Part shown: positions 35,030-44,159 of the stretch, one piece after another
How positions within the stretch are numbered: position 1 is the stretch's first letter
Layout of the letters: every line of letters begins with the position of its first letter
Assembly: GCF_030010415.1 (NCBI RefSeq)
Contig: NZ_JASCSA010000004.1
Source: Cobetia amphilecti
GTDB lineage: Bacteria; Pseudomonadota; Gammaproteobacteria; Pseudomonadales; Halomonadaceae
Direction: 5' to 3' (one strand)
DNA: 64,000 bases
Notes under the pieces: model-generated
Told to the model about the DNA's origin: nothing
The model's input: the letters and a program-made list of their open reading frames with translations, nothing else
Databases searched by the model: none
Made by a program: the position numbers and the translations under genes

Positions 35030-36421
35030 ATGTCCTCAACGACATACGATGTCCTGATTGTGGGTGGCGGCGTGTCCGGCACCGCCCTTCTCTATGAACT
35101 CGCCCGCTACACCGACCTCAAGTCGGTCGGCCTGGTGGAAAAGTACGACCACGTCGCGATCGTCAACTCGCACGGTCGCAACAACTCCCAGACCATTCAC
35201 TGCGGCGACATCGAGACCAACTACACGGTCGAGAAGGCGCGTGTGACCAAGCGCACCGCGGGCATGGTGGTCAACTTCGCCACCAAGCTCAGCGAGAGTG
35301 AGCGCGATCACATCGTCTACAAGTATCCGAAGATGGTGCTGGCGGTCGGTGCCAAGGAATGCCAGTTCCTGCGCAAGCGTTTCGACACCTTCAAGCAGCT
35401 GTTTCCCAACCTGAAGCTGCTCGAGCGTGATGACATCGCCGAGCTGGAGCCGAAGGTGGTGGAAGGTCGTCGTCCTGACGAGGAAATCGTCGCGCTGGGT
35501 TCCACCGACGAATATACCGCCGTCAACTACACCACCCTGTCGGAAGCCTTCGTCAGCGAAGGCGAGAAGGCAGCGGCCGAGAAAGGCATGAACTTCGACG
35601 TTCGCCTCTCGACCGCCGTGGAAGACATCCGCAAGGAAGGTGACGTCTACAAGGTCAAGACCGACAAGGGCGAGCTCAGCGCACGCTATGTCGTGGTCAG
35701 CGCCGGCGGTCACTCCCTGCTGTTCGCCCACAAGATGGGTTACGGCCTGGACAAGTCCTGCCTGCCGATGGCCGGCTCCTTCTACTTCACCCCGAAGGTG
35801 CTCAACGGAAAGGTCTACACCATCCAGAACGAGAACCTGCCGTTCGCCGCCGTCCACGGCGACCCGGACGTGCTGGTGGAAGGCAAGACCCGCTTCGGTC
35901 CGACCGCCCTGATGCTGCCGCTGCTCGAGCGCTACAACGGCAAGACCTTCTGGGAGTTCCTCAAGGTGCTGCGCATGGACCGTAACGTCGTCAAGGCCCT
36001 GTGGGACCTGATGAAGGTGCGCGACATCCGCAACTACATCTTCAAGAACTTCATGTTCGAGGTGCCGGTGCTGCGTGAGCGCCTGTTCCACGGCGACATC
36101 AAGAAGATCGTGCCGAGCCTGGACGTCAAGGACGTCAGCTTCGCCAAGGGCTTCGGTGGCGTTCGTCCGCAGTTGATCGACAAGAGCAAGCAGAAGCTCG
36201 TGATGGGCGAAGCCAAGATCAATCCGGGTACCGGCATCGTCTTCAACATGACGCCGTCACCGGGTGGCACCAGCTGTCTGGGCAACGCCGAGAAGGACAT
36301 GTATCTCGCGCAGGAATTCCTTGGCTTCAACATCGACAAGGAAACCTTCGAGCGTGATCTGCTGACCGGCGAGATCGAACTGACCGAGATCGAGCGTCCG
36401 GAAGCCTCCTCACTGATGTAA
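35030..36421 (+). CDS. FAD-dependent malate:quinone oxidoreductase-like dehydrogenase
   Basis: This 463-residue protein of the Mqo/LhgO type (COG0579) has the FAD-binding VGGGVSGTALLYELARYTD at the N-terminus, the HGRNNSQTIHCGDIETNY segment, and a C-terminal FAD-contact region NMTPSPGGTSCLGNAEKDM. Members oxidise malate or 2-hydroxyglutarate and pass electrons to quinone at the cytoplasmic face of the inner membrane. The C-terminal sequence is closer to the compact Mqo form than to classical Mqo of about 500 residues, so malate is likely but L-2-hydroxyglutarate cannot be excluded. The ATG lacks a strong Shine-Dalgarno. Codon use is highly biased, suggesting strong expression. It is monocistronic with its own promoter and terminator. 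Confidence 0.82.
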   Translation: MSSTTYDVLIVGGGVSGTALLYELARYTDLKSVGLVEKYDHVAIVNSHGRNNSQTIHCGDIETNYTVEKARVTKRTAGMVVNFATKLSESERDHIVYKYPKMVLAVGAKECQFLRKRFDTFKQLFPNLKLLERDDIAELEPKVVEGRRPDEEIVALGSTDEYTAVNYTTLSEAFVSEGEKAAAEKGMNFDVRLSTAVEDIRKEGDVYKVKTDKGELSARYVVVSAGGHSLLFAHKMGYGLDKSCLPMAGSFYFTPKVLNGKVYTIQNENLPFAAVHGDPDVLVEGKTRFGPTALMLPLLERYNGKTFWEFLKVLRMDRNVVKALWDLMKVRDIRNYIFKNFMFEVPVLRERLFHGDIKKIVPSLDVKDVSFAKGFGGVRPQLIDKSKQKLVMGEAKINPGTGIVFNMTPSPGGTSCLGNAEKDMYLAQEFLGFNIDKETFERDLLTGEIELTEIERPEASSLM

Positions 36422-36454
36422 GCCTCTTTCGAGACACGCATCGGGATGAGCATC

Positions 36455-36490
36455 AAAAAGCCCCGCCAGCGAATGCTGGCGGGGCTTTTT
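36455..36490. terminator. Bidirectional terminator between the Mqo-like gene and rsd
   Basis: Perfect 16-base arms 36455-36470 and 36475-36490 (core GCCCCGCCAGC) with loop GAAT, flanked by A5 and T5. It serves both convergent genes. Confidence 0.93.
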
Positions 36491-36529
36491 GATGGGCGCC
36501 TGTTGATGGGTGCCTGGCGGGAGGCGGCC

Positions 36530-37033
36530 TCAGGACACCGACTGGCCCGACGGGGCCGACTGGGCCATGGGCTCGTGCACCGCATGCAGACGCTGGATCA
36601 GCTGATCCTCCAGCGCGAAACGCTCGGTCAGCCCCTGCTGCAGGCGGGCCAGCCATTCCGGCAGTCGTGCGCGATAGTGCTGGCAGCGGGTAGGACTGGA
36701 GAAATCCTCATCGAAGGACAGCACCAGCTCGGTGGAGGGCTCCAGACGCTGCATCAGCTGCTCGCAGACCGCCAGCGCCGCGGTGTCCTCGAAGACACGG
36801 CCTTCTTCCTTGAGCTGAGGATAGACCTCGAAATGCCCCGCCGAGATGTAGTCCATCAAAAGCTCGATGAAGCGATTGACGCGTGTCATCTCGAGCTGCT
36901 CGAGGTCATTGACGCAGGCCTCGTGCAGATCCATGAAGCAGACCAGCATCTCGCGTCGCTGGTCCAGCCAGCGATCAACCAACTGATGAACGCCACGAAA
37001 GCGTTCCGCCGCAGTGGTGCATTCCTCCAGCAT
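36530..37033 (-). CDS. rsd: Regulator of sigma-70, Rsd/AlgQ family
   Basis: This 167-residue all-helical anti-sigma factor binds region 4 of the housekeeping sigma factor and favours alternative sigma use; in Pseudomonas the homologue AlgQ also affects alginate genes. Family sequence is RFRGVHQLVDRWLDQRREML at the N-terminus and RVNRFIELLMDYISAGHFEVY in the middle (written here in part). ATG 37033 has GGAGG six to seven bases upstream and matches the length of homologues; a frame open to 37153 is not needed. It shares the terminator at 36455-36490 with the convergent Mqo-like gene. Confidence 0.9.
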   Translation of the reverse strand: MLEECTTAAERFRGVHQLVDRWLDQRREMLVCFMDLHEACVNDLEQLEMTRVNRFIELLMDYISAGHFEVYPQLKEEGRVFEDTAALAVCEQLMQRLEPSTELVLSFDEDFSSPTRCQHYRARLPEWLARLQQGLTERFALEDQLIQRLHAVHEPMAQSAPSGQSVS

Positions 37034-37159
37034 GGGCGCCTCCTCTGGCATGACCCGAACGATAGGGGCTGACATCCGGTGCTCGCCCCGCTGCCAACCC
37101 ACTATCCTCCATGCCGTGCACGCTGCCAACCCCCCACCATGGTGGCAGGGCATATTGCC

Positions 37160-37720
37160 TCAACGGCGGAAGCTGCTCCACAGCATCGCCAGCGGCACCA
37201 GCGCCAGCCCACAGAAGCCGATCAACGACCACTGCGGGATCGAGAGCCCCAGCCATTGCGCACTGATCTGGGCGCACTCACCGGAGGCGTTGAGCACCTG
37301 GGTGATCACGTCCCATACCGGCAGCACTTCCAGCATGTAGTTGAGGCCCGGGCCACAGGCCGGCACCTGATCCGGCGGCAGTGACTGCAGCCAGATATGG
37401 CGACCCGCCAGCACGACCGCGCCAATGCTGCCGGCCAGTGCGCCCAGCGCGTAGATACGCGTGCCGATGCGTCCGGGGCCATGCAAGGCGCCCAGCAGGA
37501 AGAAGACGCCGGCCACGGCCACCGCCACGCGCTGGAAGATGCACAGCGAACACGGCGCCAGATCGAAGGCGAACTGCAGCACGAAGGCCACGCCCAGCAA
37601 AAAGGCGCACCCCAGCGCTCCCAACAGGCACCATTGACGCCCGCTCCAGCTCGCCAGGCGGGCAAGCCCGCCCTTGCGCGCTACCGGCGGCTGCCCCGAT
37701 TGTTTGTCCACTTGTGTCAT
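37160..37720 (-). CDS. dsbB: Disulfide bond formation protein B
   Basis: Inner-membrane quinone reductase that reoxidises periplasmic DsbA. Over 186 residues it has four transmembrane helices, the first periplasmic redox pair in PCSLCIFQR, and the second Cys pair in the second periplasmic loop (VPACGPG and GECAQ). A positively charged cytoplasmic N-terminus fits the topology. ATG 37720 has AAGGA upstream; the frame open to 37789 is longer than homologues. The neighbour gshA is also a thiol-redox gene, though the two are not clearly an operon. Confidence 0.94.
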   Translation of the reverse strand: MTQVDKQSGQPPVARKGGLARLASWSGRQWCLLGALGCAFLLGVAFVLQFAFDLAPCSLCIFQRVAVAVAGVFFLLGALHGPGRIGTRIYALGALAGSIGAVVLAGRHIWLQSLPPDQVPACGPGLNYMLEVLPVWDVITQVLNASGECAQISAQWLGLSIPQWSLIGFCGLALVPLAMLWSSFRR

Positions 37721-37865
37721 TTGCCGTCCTTGCCGGTGGAACTCCAGTGGAGTCATGGGTGAGAAATGACACAGCCGCAAGACCATCAAGGTCCTGCGAC
37801 TGCATTGAGGCTTGCACCGCGTCGTGCCCCGCAGCCGCGCTCAGTCTGGCTGCACAGGCCACATA

Positions 37866-37901
37866 CATCATCGGCGCCTCAAGCCTGAGGCGCCGATGAT
37901 G
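37866..37901. other. 16-bp perfect hairpin after gshA, no U-tract
   Basis: Arms 37866-37881 and 37886-37901 (CATCATCGGCGCCTCA and its complement) with a 4-base loop. It lies about 90 bases beyond the gshA stop (minus strand), and no T-run follows. Confidence 0.85.
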
Positions 37902-37992
37902 AAGCGATAGCCGAATCCGTCACTATCAGCGACTGATGCCTATCATGCCGTGTCGCGATGACCTGAACATGAATTGGCGTTGCGTCACGAGA

Positions 37993-39591
37993 TCACGCCG
38001 GTTGCGTGCCATGGGCGGACGCGAAGTACTCGGCCATGAAGGTGTCGAAATCCTGATGATCGCCCTTCTCGATATCGCCCTGCTGCTGCAGCGAGGTCTC
38101 GACCAGCTGATCGAGCAGATAGCCGCGCGCACGCTCCGTCGGCTCTGACTTGAACTGCTCGGCCTGACCCTTGGCCAGTGCCAGCACTTCGTCGACGAAG
38201 TTGCTGCCGTTGTCGAGCATGCTGGTCAGCAGACGGCCCGACGGTGTGGTCTGGGCATCGTCGAAGCGCGGCGCGAGCGCTGCCAGCGCATCACGGTGCG
38301 CGCTGCCTGTCTTGTCACCACTGTCGAGCAGGCCCGCGACTTCGCCCAGCTCATCCATGATGCTGGCCGCCAGATCGCGCAGGCGACGCTCTTCACCATT
38401 GACACTCAGGGTCAGTTCCGGATCACGCCCGGCCTCGACCACGCGACGCTTGCTGTTGTCGAGCGTGGCGCATTCCTCGTCGTCGATCCACGGGCTCTCG
38501 GTCAGCAGACACCAGATCAGGAAGGTATCGAGGAAGCGGATCTGCGTCTCGTCGATCCCGACCGGCAGGAAGGGGTTGAGATCCAGACAGCGCACTTCGA
38601 TGTACTCGACACCACGCCCTTCCAGTGCCTGGCTGGGCGTCTCGTTCTGCCGGGTGACACGCTTGGGACGGATGTCGGAGTAGTACTCGTTCTCGATCTG
38701 CAGGATGTTGCTGGAGAGCTGCGACCAGCTGCCATCGGCCTGCTTGACGCCCAGCTTCTCGTAGTCCTTCCACGGCGTGACGATGGCGTGACGCAGGGTG
38801 CCGACGAAGTTGTCCAGCGAGTTGAAGCAGATCTTGAGCTGCGCCTGCACCTTGTTCTGATAGCCCAGGTCCGACATGCGCAGGCTGGTGGCGTAGGCCG
38901 AGACCAGGCTGCGGTCCGCCTGACGCTTGAGGCGATCATCATTGCCGCCGTCAAGGAAGCTCTCATCGATGCCCGGCGAGGCGCCAAACAGATAGAGCAG
39001 GATCCAGCTGTGACGACGGAAGTTGCGGATCAGCTCGAAATAGCGACGCGAGCGGAAGTCGCGCGCATCTTCCGCCTCTGCCCCTTCCAGCCCCTGCAGC
39101 AGGCTCCAGAAATCATCCGGCAGCGAGAAGTTGTAATGGATACCGGCAATCGACTGCATGATGCGTCCGTAACGGACATCCAGCCCCTTGCGGTAGATAT
39201 GCTTCATGGTGCCGCTGTTGGAGGTGCCGTAATCGGCGATCGGCACGCTGTCATTGCCGTGCAGACGCGGCGGCATGCTGGCCGGCCAGATCAGCTCATC
39301 GCCCAGGTTGCGATAGCTGAAACGATGCAGGTCAGCCAGAAACTCCAGCGACTCCTTGGGACGAGTGAACACCGGGGTGATGTACTCGAGCAGAGACTCG
39401 GAATAGTCCGTGGTGATGTACGGGTGGGTCAGCTTCGACCCCAGAGAACGCGGATGCGGCGTCTGGCTGATGTCACCGCCAGCGGTAACCCGCAGGCCTT
39501 CCTTCTCGATACCACGGCGCAGGCGCCCGAAGAGACCCTGACGGGCCTGGGGCGTGAGTCGCGCAATGGCGGACGCGAGTTGCTCGGACAA
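37993..39591 (-). CDS. gshA: Glutamate-cysteine ligase (type 1)
   Basis: ATP-dependent first step of glutathione synthesis. Family features over 532 residues are GIEKEGLRV, LGSKLTHPYITTDYSESLLE in the N-terminal part, GIHYNFS, RYFELIRNFRR, and PRRTRQNETPSQAL-like substrate-region sequence (here KRVTRQNETPSQAL). TTG 39591 is chosen: AAAGGG lies eight bases upstream and the resulting N-terminus MSEQLASAIARL aligns in length with homologues. No in-frame ATG lies between 39591 and the upstream non-conserved part that begins at 39666. A perfect hairpin lies downstream. Confidence 0.95.
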   Translation of the reverse strand: MSEQLASAIARLTPQARQGLFGRLRRGIEKEGLRVTAGGDISQTPHPRSLGSKLTHPYITTDYSESLLEYITPVFTRPKESLEFLADLHRFSYRNLGDELIWPASMPPRLHGNDSVPIADYGTSNSGTMKHIYRKGLDVRYGRIMQSIAGIHYNFSLPDDFWSLLQGLEGAEAEDARDFRSRRYFELIRNFRRHSWILLYLFGASPGIDESFLDGGNDDRLKRQADRSLVSAYATSLRMSDLGYQNKVQAQLKICFNSLDNFVGTLRHAIVTPWKDYEKLGVKQADGSWSQLSSNILQIENEYYSDIRPKRVTRQNETPSQALEGRGVEYIEVRCLDLNPFLPVGIDETQIRFLDTFLIWCLLTESPWIDDEECATLDNSKRRVVEAGRDPELTLSVNGEERRLRDLAASIMDELGEVAGLLDSGDKTGSAHRDALAALAPRFDDAQTTPSGRLLTSMLDNGSNFVDEVLALAKGQAEQFKSEPTERARGYLLDQLVETSLQQQGDIEKGDHQDFDTFMAEYFASAHGTQPA

Positions 39592-39680
39592 GGTATGAAC
39601 CCTTTCGCATGGGGAGAAGCCCAGCCTCTCCGGTCGAATTGGATGACCATGGCCCGCGTGCTGCACCGGATGCCATGCAA

Positions 39681-39708
39681 GACGCGAACGGCAGCTACCG
39701 TTCGCGTC
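39681..39708. other. 11-bp perfect hairpin after tex, no U-tract
   Basis: GACGCGAACGG at 39681-39691 pairs with 39698-39708 across a 6-base loop, about 48 bases beyond the tex stop codon (minus strand). It overlaps the region upstream of gshA. No T-run follows. Confidence 0.7.
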
Positions 39709-39755
39709 AGGTCAGTATGCCCACATTATGGGCGCGTAAAAAATGCTTTCAAGGC

Positions 39756-42179
39756 TTATGATTTCGACTTGCGCGCATTGAGCAGTGCTGCTGCCATCGC
39801 ATTGTTGGCCGGTGCCGCGCCGCCGCTCGCGCCAGAATTGCTGCCGCGACCGCCGCGCTCCTGACGGCCACCGCCGCCTTGCGAGCGCCCACCGCGACCA
39901 CCCTCTGCGCCGCGTCGCGCCTCGCCTGCCGCGCCTTTCTCGGCGGGAGTATCGCTCATGCGCATGCTCAGCGCGATGCGCGCGCGCGGGATGTCGACTT
40001 CCATCACCTTGACGCTGACGATATCGCCTGCCTTGACCACCTCACGCGGGTCGGCAACATACTTTTGCGACAGGGCAGAGATGTGTACCAGGCCGTCCTG
40101 ATGCACGCCGATGTCCACGAAGGCCCCGAAGTGAGTCACGTTGGTGACGACGCCCTCAAGCCTCATGCCCGGCTCGAGGTCCTTGAGGGTCTCGACACCT
40201 TCCTTGAACTCGGCGAAGCGGAATTCGGGGCGCGGGTCACGTCCCGGCTTGTCCAGCTCACGCAGGATGTCGGTCACCGTCGGCAGGCCGAAGTGCTCAT
40301 CGGTAAATTCCGTCGGCTTCACGGTGCGCAGGAAGGCGCTGTCACCCAGCAGACTCGGCAGATCACGCCCGTGCGCCTTGGCGATGCGCTCGACCAGCGG
40401 ATAGGCCTCCGGGTGGACGGCACTGGCATCCAGCGGATTCTTGCCGGAGGCGATGCGCAGGAAACCGGCACACTGCTCGAAGGTGCGCGGGCCCAGCCGG
40501 CTGACCTTGAGCAATTCCTGACGCGAGGCGAAACGGCCGTTGGCATCACGGTGCGCGACGATATTCTCGGCAAGCGTGGTGTTGAGGCCGGCGACGCGTG
40601 ACAGCAGCGCGCTTGAGGCCATGTTGAGGTCGACGCCGACACCGTTGACGCAATCCTCGACGACGGCTTCCAGACTGCGCCCCAGCTGCACCTGACTGAC
40701 ATCGTGCTGGTACTGACCGACGCCGATGGACTTAGGCTCGATCTTGACCAGCTCACCCAGCGGGTCTTGCAGACGGCGGGCGATGGAGACCGCGCCGCGG
40801 ATGGTCACGTCCAGGTCCGGGAATTCGCGGGCCGCATACTCCGAGGCGGAATAGATGGATGCACCGGCCTCGTTGACCATCACCTTCTGCAGACGACGGC
40901 CGGACAGGCGCGTCAGCACGTCGGCGGCCAGCTTGTCGGTCTCGCGCGAGGCGGTGCCGTTGCCGATGGCGATCAGCTCGACGTCATGCCGCTCGACCAG
41001 CTTGACCAGCTCGGCCACCGAGGCGTCCCAGCGATTGTGTGGCGCATGCGGATAGATGGTGGCCTGATCGACATACTTGCCGGTGGCATCCACCACCGCG
41101 ACCTTGACGCCGGTACGCAGCCCCGGGTCCAGCCCCAGCGTGGCCTTGGGCCCCGCCGGCGCCGCCAGCAGCAGGTCCTTCAGGTTATCGGCGAAGACCT
41201 GGATGGCCTCCTGCTCGGCGCGCTCGCGCAGGCGGCCGATCAGCTCGCTTTCCAGATGGGTATAGAGCTTGACGCGCCAGGTCCAGCGCACCACTTCCTT
41301 CAACCAGCGGTCCGCGGCGCGCCCTTGATCCTCGATGGAGAAATGCGCCGCGATGGCGCCTTCCATCGGGTGACGCGGCAGGTCGTCCTCGCCTTCCAGC
41401 TTGAGCGCGAGACTCAGCACGCCTTCATTGCGACCACGCAGCATGGCCAGCGCACGGTGCGAGGGCGCCTTGTGCAGTGGCTCGTCATGCTCGAAGTAAT
41501 CGGAGAACTTGGCGCCCTCCTGCTCCTTGCCCTTCATGACGCGCGCACTGAGGATACCGTCGTCCCACAGACGTTGACGCAGGCGACCGACCAGCGCGGC
41601 GTCCTCCGCGAAGCGCTCCATCAGAATCTGCTTGGCGCCATCCAGCGCCGCCTTGGTATCGGCCACGTCCTTGTCGGCAGCGACGAAGCCGGCCGCCTGA
41701 GCCTCCGGCTCCAGCGTCGGGTCCGCGAGCAGCGCATCGGCCAGAGGCTCAAGCCCCGCTTCACGCGCGATCTGGGCCTTGGTACGGCGCTTCTTGCGAT
41801 ACGGCAGATAGAGATCTTCCAGGCGCTGCTTGCTGTCGGCGGCCAACACATCCCGCTCAAGCGCGGCGCTCAGCTTGTTCTGCTCGGCGATCGACTCGAG
41901 CACTACCTGACGCCGCTCCTCCAGCTCACGCAGATAGCGCAGGCGCTCTTCGAGCTGACGCATCTGGGTATCATCGAGCCCGCCGGTGGCTTCCTTGCGG
42001 TAGCGCGAGATGAACGGCACGGTCGCGCCGCCATCCAGCAGCTCGACGGTGGCGGTGATCTGTTCTTCGCGCACCCCAAGCTCACCGGCCAGCGCCTGTT
42101 GAATACGGCGAGTGGTGGCAGCGGGCGACAGCGTCGGTGCAGGACGGGAGGTGGTAGCGTCAGTTGCAGTAGCGTCCAT
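39756..42179 (-). CDS. tex: Transcription accessory protein Tex (S1 RNA-binding)
   Basis: This 807-residue nucleic-acid-binding protein is related to eukaryotic Spt6. The order of parts is an N-terminal helical domain (FISRYRKEATGGLDDTQMRQL, about 55-75), a YqgF/RNase H-like domain (LGLDPGLRTGVKVAVVD, about 350), helix-hairpin-helix motifs (LLKVSRLGPRTFEQCAGFLR, about 550-570), and an S1 domain (EGVVTNVTHFGAFVDIGVHQ, about 675-745). The Arg/Gly-rich C-terminal tail is followed by SGGAAPANNAMAAALL. It acts on transcription or RNA surveillance. It stands alone, with no canonical terminator downstream. Confidence 0.95.
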   Translation of the reverse strand: MDATATDATTSRPAPTLSPAATTRRIQQALAGELGVREEQITATVELLDGGATVPFISRYRKEATGGLDDTQMRQLEERLRYLRELEERRQVVLESIAEQNKLSAALERDVLAADSKQRLEDLYLPYRKKRRTKAQIAREAGLEPLADALLADPTLEPEAQAAGFVAADKDVADTKAALDGAKQILMERFAEDAALVGRLRQRLWDDGILSARVMKGKEQEGAKFSDYFEHDEPLHKAPSHRALAMLRGRNEGVLSLALKLEGEDDLPRHPMEGAIAAHFSIEDQGRAADRWLKEVVRWTWRVKLYTHLESELIGRLRERAEQEAIQVFADNLKDLLLAAPAGPKATLGLDPGLRTGVKVAVVDATGKYVDQATIYPHAPHNRWDASVAELVKLVERHDVELIAIGNGTASRETDKLAADVLTRLSGRRLQKVMVNEAGASIYSASEYAAREFPDLDVTIRGAVSIARRLQDPLGELVKIEPKSIGVGQYQHDVSQVQLGRSLEAVVEDCVNGVGVDLNMASSALLSRVAGLNTTLAENIVAHRDANGRFASRQELLKVSRLGPRTFEQCAGFLRIASGKNPLDASAVHPEAYPLVERIAKAHGRDLPSLLGDSAFLRTVKPTEFTDEHFGLPTVTDILRELDKPGRDPRPEFRFAEFKEGVETLKDLEPGMRLEGVVTNVTHFGAFVDIGVHQDGLVHISALSQKYVADPREVVKAGDIVSVKVMEVDIPRARIALSMRMSDTPAEKGAAGEARRGAEGGRGGRSQGGGGRQERGGRGSNSGASGGAAPANNAMAAALLNARKSKS

Positions 42180-42217
42180 GAAACGTCAGTCCCTTACAGC
42201 AGAATTCATGCGGCAAT

Positions 42218-42259
42218 ATACAGACGGCCCGGTCGTGGAATCGACCGGGCCGTCTGTAT
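42218..42259. other. 18-bp perfect hairpin after msrB, no U-tract
   Basis: Arms 42218-42235 and 42242-42259 are perfectly complementary, with a 6-base loop. It lies about 80 bases beyond the msrB stop (minus strand) and about 40 bases upstream of the tex start. No T-run follows. Confidence 0.85.
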
Positions 42260-42339
42260 CACGATGTCGTCACGTTACCACAAAGCGGCAAGATTGCTTT
42301 AGCCACTCACTGCGCCAACCGGGATGCCTCCCAAGCGCC

Positions 42340-42837
42340 TCACGCGGGCACGAAGCGCAGCGCGACACCGTTGTTGCACCAGCGCAGGCCGGTGGGTTCA
42401 GGGCCATCCTCGAAGACATGCCCCTGGTGCCCGCCGCAGCGCGCGCAGTGATATTCGGTGCGCGGCCAGATGAGTCCGTAGTCGGTCTTGGTCAGAAGGC
42501 GGCCTTCGATATGATCGAAGAAGCTGGGCCAGCCGGTGCCGGACTCGAACTTGGTGGCAGAAGAGAACAGCGCCAGATCACAACCGGCACAGCGATACTC
42601 CCCCTCGCGATGCTCCTTGTTGAGCTCGCTGGAGCCCGCACGCTCGGTACCCTCCTCGCGCAGTACGCGATACTGCTCCGGGCTCAGGCGGGCACGCCAT
42701 TCGTCTTCCTCGAGGGTCAGCGGCGTGATGTCCGCGCCACGCTCGAGCTCAAGCTCCGGACGCGCGGCAGACAGTCTGGGCAGCGCCAGCATCGCTCCCG
42801 CCCCCAGCACCAGCCCCATGAATTGGCGACGTTGCAT
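42340..42837 (-). CDS. msrB: Tat-exported peptide-methionine (R)-S-oxide reductase
   Basis: Repairs methionine-R-sulfoxide in proteins. This 165-residue protein begins MQRRQFMGLVLGAGAMLALP, a twin-arginine signal, so it probably acts in the periplasm. The MsrB domain has zinc-binding CxxC pairs (RCAGC and HCARCGGHQGHVF), the FESGTGWPSF segment, and the catalytic Cys in LRWCNNGVALRF. The last motif differs from the usual RYC-N-S form, but the Cys and Asn are kept. ATG 42837 has AAGGAG seven bases upstream. Most MsrB proteins are cytosolic; export is the notable feature. Confidence 0.92.
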   Translation of the reverse strand: MQRRQFMGLVLGAGAMLALPRLSAARPELELERGADITPLTLEEDEWRARLSPEQYRVLREEGTERAGSSELNKEHREGEYRCAGCDLALFSSATKFESGTGWPSFFDHIEGRLLTKTDYGLIWPRTEYHCARCGGHQGHVFEDGPEPTGLRWCNNGVALRFVPA

Positions 42838-42917
42838 GACGTGTCTCCTTGTAGCAATGAACGGCAATACTGACTTGTACGCGCAGCGGCCTGCGCTGGA
42901 TGCATCGCCTCAAGAGA

Positions 42918-42949
42918 AAGCCCCCACGATGCTGCCATCGCGGGGGCTT
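42918..42949 (-). terminator. Terminator of the SDR gene
   Basis: Stem AGCCCCCACGATG / CATCGCGGGGGCT (one mismatch) at 42919-42948, followed on the minus strand by a T-rich TTTCTCTT. It lies about 30 bases past the stop of the reductase. Confidence 0.75.
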
Positions 42950-42979
42950 GGGTCTCATCGGCTGACGCCAGCCATCGGG

Positions 42980-43741
42980 TCAGATGCGCAGACCACCATC
43001 ACATTCGATCACCCGCCCGGTGAAGTAGTCATTGTCGAAGATGAAGGCCACGCTGCTGGCGATATCTTCCGGGCGCCCCAGGTCGCGCATCGGGATGCCA
43101 CTCTTGATCTTGTCGAGCATCTCCGGCTTCATGCCGGCGGTCATCTCGGTGGCGATGAAGCCCGGCGCCACGGCTCCGACGCGAATCCTGTAGCGTGCCA
43201 GCTCCTTGGCCCAGGTCACGCTCAGTGCCGCAACACCGGACTTGGCGGCGGTGTAATTGCTCTGCCCCATGTTGCCGGCGCGCGAGATGCTGGAGATATT
43301 GACGATCACGCCCGGCTGGCCGGCCTCGATCATCTGGCTGGCCGCTTCACGGGTGCACAGGAAGACACCGGTCAGATTGACATCGATGACCTGCTGCCAG
43401 CTGGACAGCGACATGGTCTTCTCCACCACGCCATCGCGTGCCTTGATCAGCAGCCCATCGCGGGTGATGCCGGCATTGTTGACCAGACCGCTCACCGGCC
43501 CCAATGCGCTCTTGATGGCCGAGAAGGCCGCCGTGACGGAGTCCTCTTCCGCGACATTGGTCACGAAACCCTGCGCCTTGATGCCTGCAGCCTCCAGACT
43601 CGCGACGGCGTCATCCAGGCCGTCCTGTTCGATGTCCAGCAGCGCCAGTACCGCTCCCTTCTCGCCCAGATAGCGCGCCATGGCCAACCCCAGCCCACGA
43701 GCGCCGCCCGTAATCGCGATGACCTTGTCGTCAAGCTTCAT
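42980..43741 (-). CDS. Short-chain dehydrogenase/reductase (FabG/PhaB-like)
   Basis: This 253-residue NAD(P)H-dependent oxidoreductase has the Rossmann motif TGGARGLGLAMA (residues about 10-21), the NNAG motif, catalytic Ser in ISSISRAG, YTAAKSG with the Tyr-x-x-x-Lys pair, and the C-terminal FTGRVIECDGGLRI. It is like 3-oxoacyl-ACP or acetoacetyl-CoA reductases; which one cannot be decided from sequence. ATG 43741 has GGGAGA seven bases upstream. It stands alone rather than in a fab operon, which favours a paralogue with a special role. Two TGCASTGCAACA motifs lie in the upstream region. Confidence 0.85.
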   Translation of the reverse strand: MKLDDKVIAITGGARGLGLAMARYLGEKGAVLALLDIEQDGLDDAVASLEAAGIKAQGFVTNVAEEDSVTAAFSAIKSALGPVSGLVNNAGITRDGLLIKARDGVVEKTMSLSSWQQVIDVNLTGVFLCTREAASQMIEAGQPGVIVNISSISRAGNMGQSNYTAAKSGVAALSVTWAKELARYRIRVGAVAPGFIATEMTAGMKPEMLDKIKSGIPMRDLGRPEDIASSVAFIFDNDYFTGRVIECDGGLRI

Positions 43742-43926
43742 GTCCCGTCTCCCAGGTTGTCTGCCGGCAGTGAGGAACGTCTGCCGGATGCGAGGCCCGC
43801 ATGCCGTACGAGCGTCACGATCTATGTGTCGAGTGTCCCGCACCGCGTCCTTCAGTGTTGAGCGTCATCGTGACAGAGAATGCCTCGGGATGACGTCCGC
43901 TGCCAGCTCGCGGTGAATTCTCATGA

Positions 43927-43938
43927 TGCAGTGCAACA
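43927..43938. promoter_or_regulatory. TGCAGTGCAACA motif upstream of the SDR gene
   Basis: Second copy of the 12-base motif, about 185 bases upstream of the reductase start. It is identical to the copy at 33977-33988. Confidence 0.4.
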
Positions 43939-44144
43939 GATCGCGGCGTGTCCTGCCTCAACGCAGGCGAGATCCGCCAACGCAACCCACTGACGGCGTC
44001 AACGCACGCCAGCAACAGCGTGCGCGAAAACAGAGAATGCTGATGAGTGAGCCTCGGCCCGCCCCCTGCGTACGCCTGGGCTCTGCCTGTCCGACACTCT
44101 CTGCCTAACTCTCGCTGTCCAGCTCTCTCTGCCCAGCCCCTCTA

Positions 44145-44159
44145 TTGTGCACTGCAACA
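44145..44159. promoter_or_regulatory. TTGTGCACTGCAACA motif upstream of fxsA
   Basis: Third copy, with C for G at the centre and a longer palindromic context (TGTGCACTGCAACA). It lies about 175 bases before fxsA and 400 before the SDR start. It is the copy that looks most like published TGCA-type PhaR sites; this is inference from memory of the family, not from a search. Confidence 0.45.
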
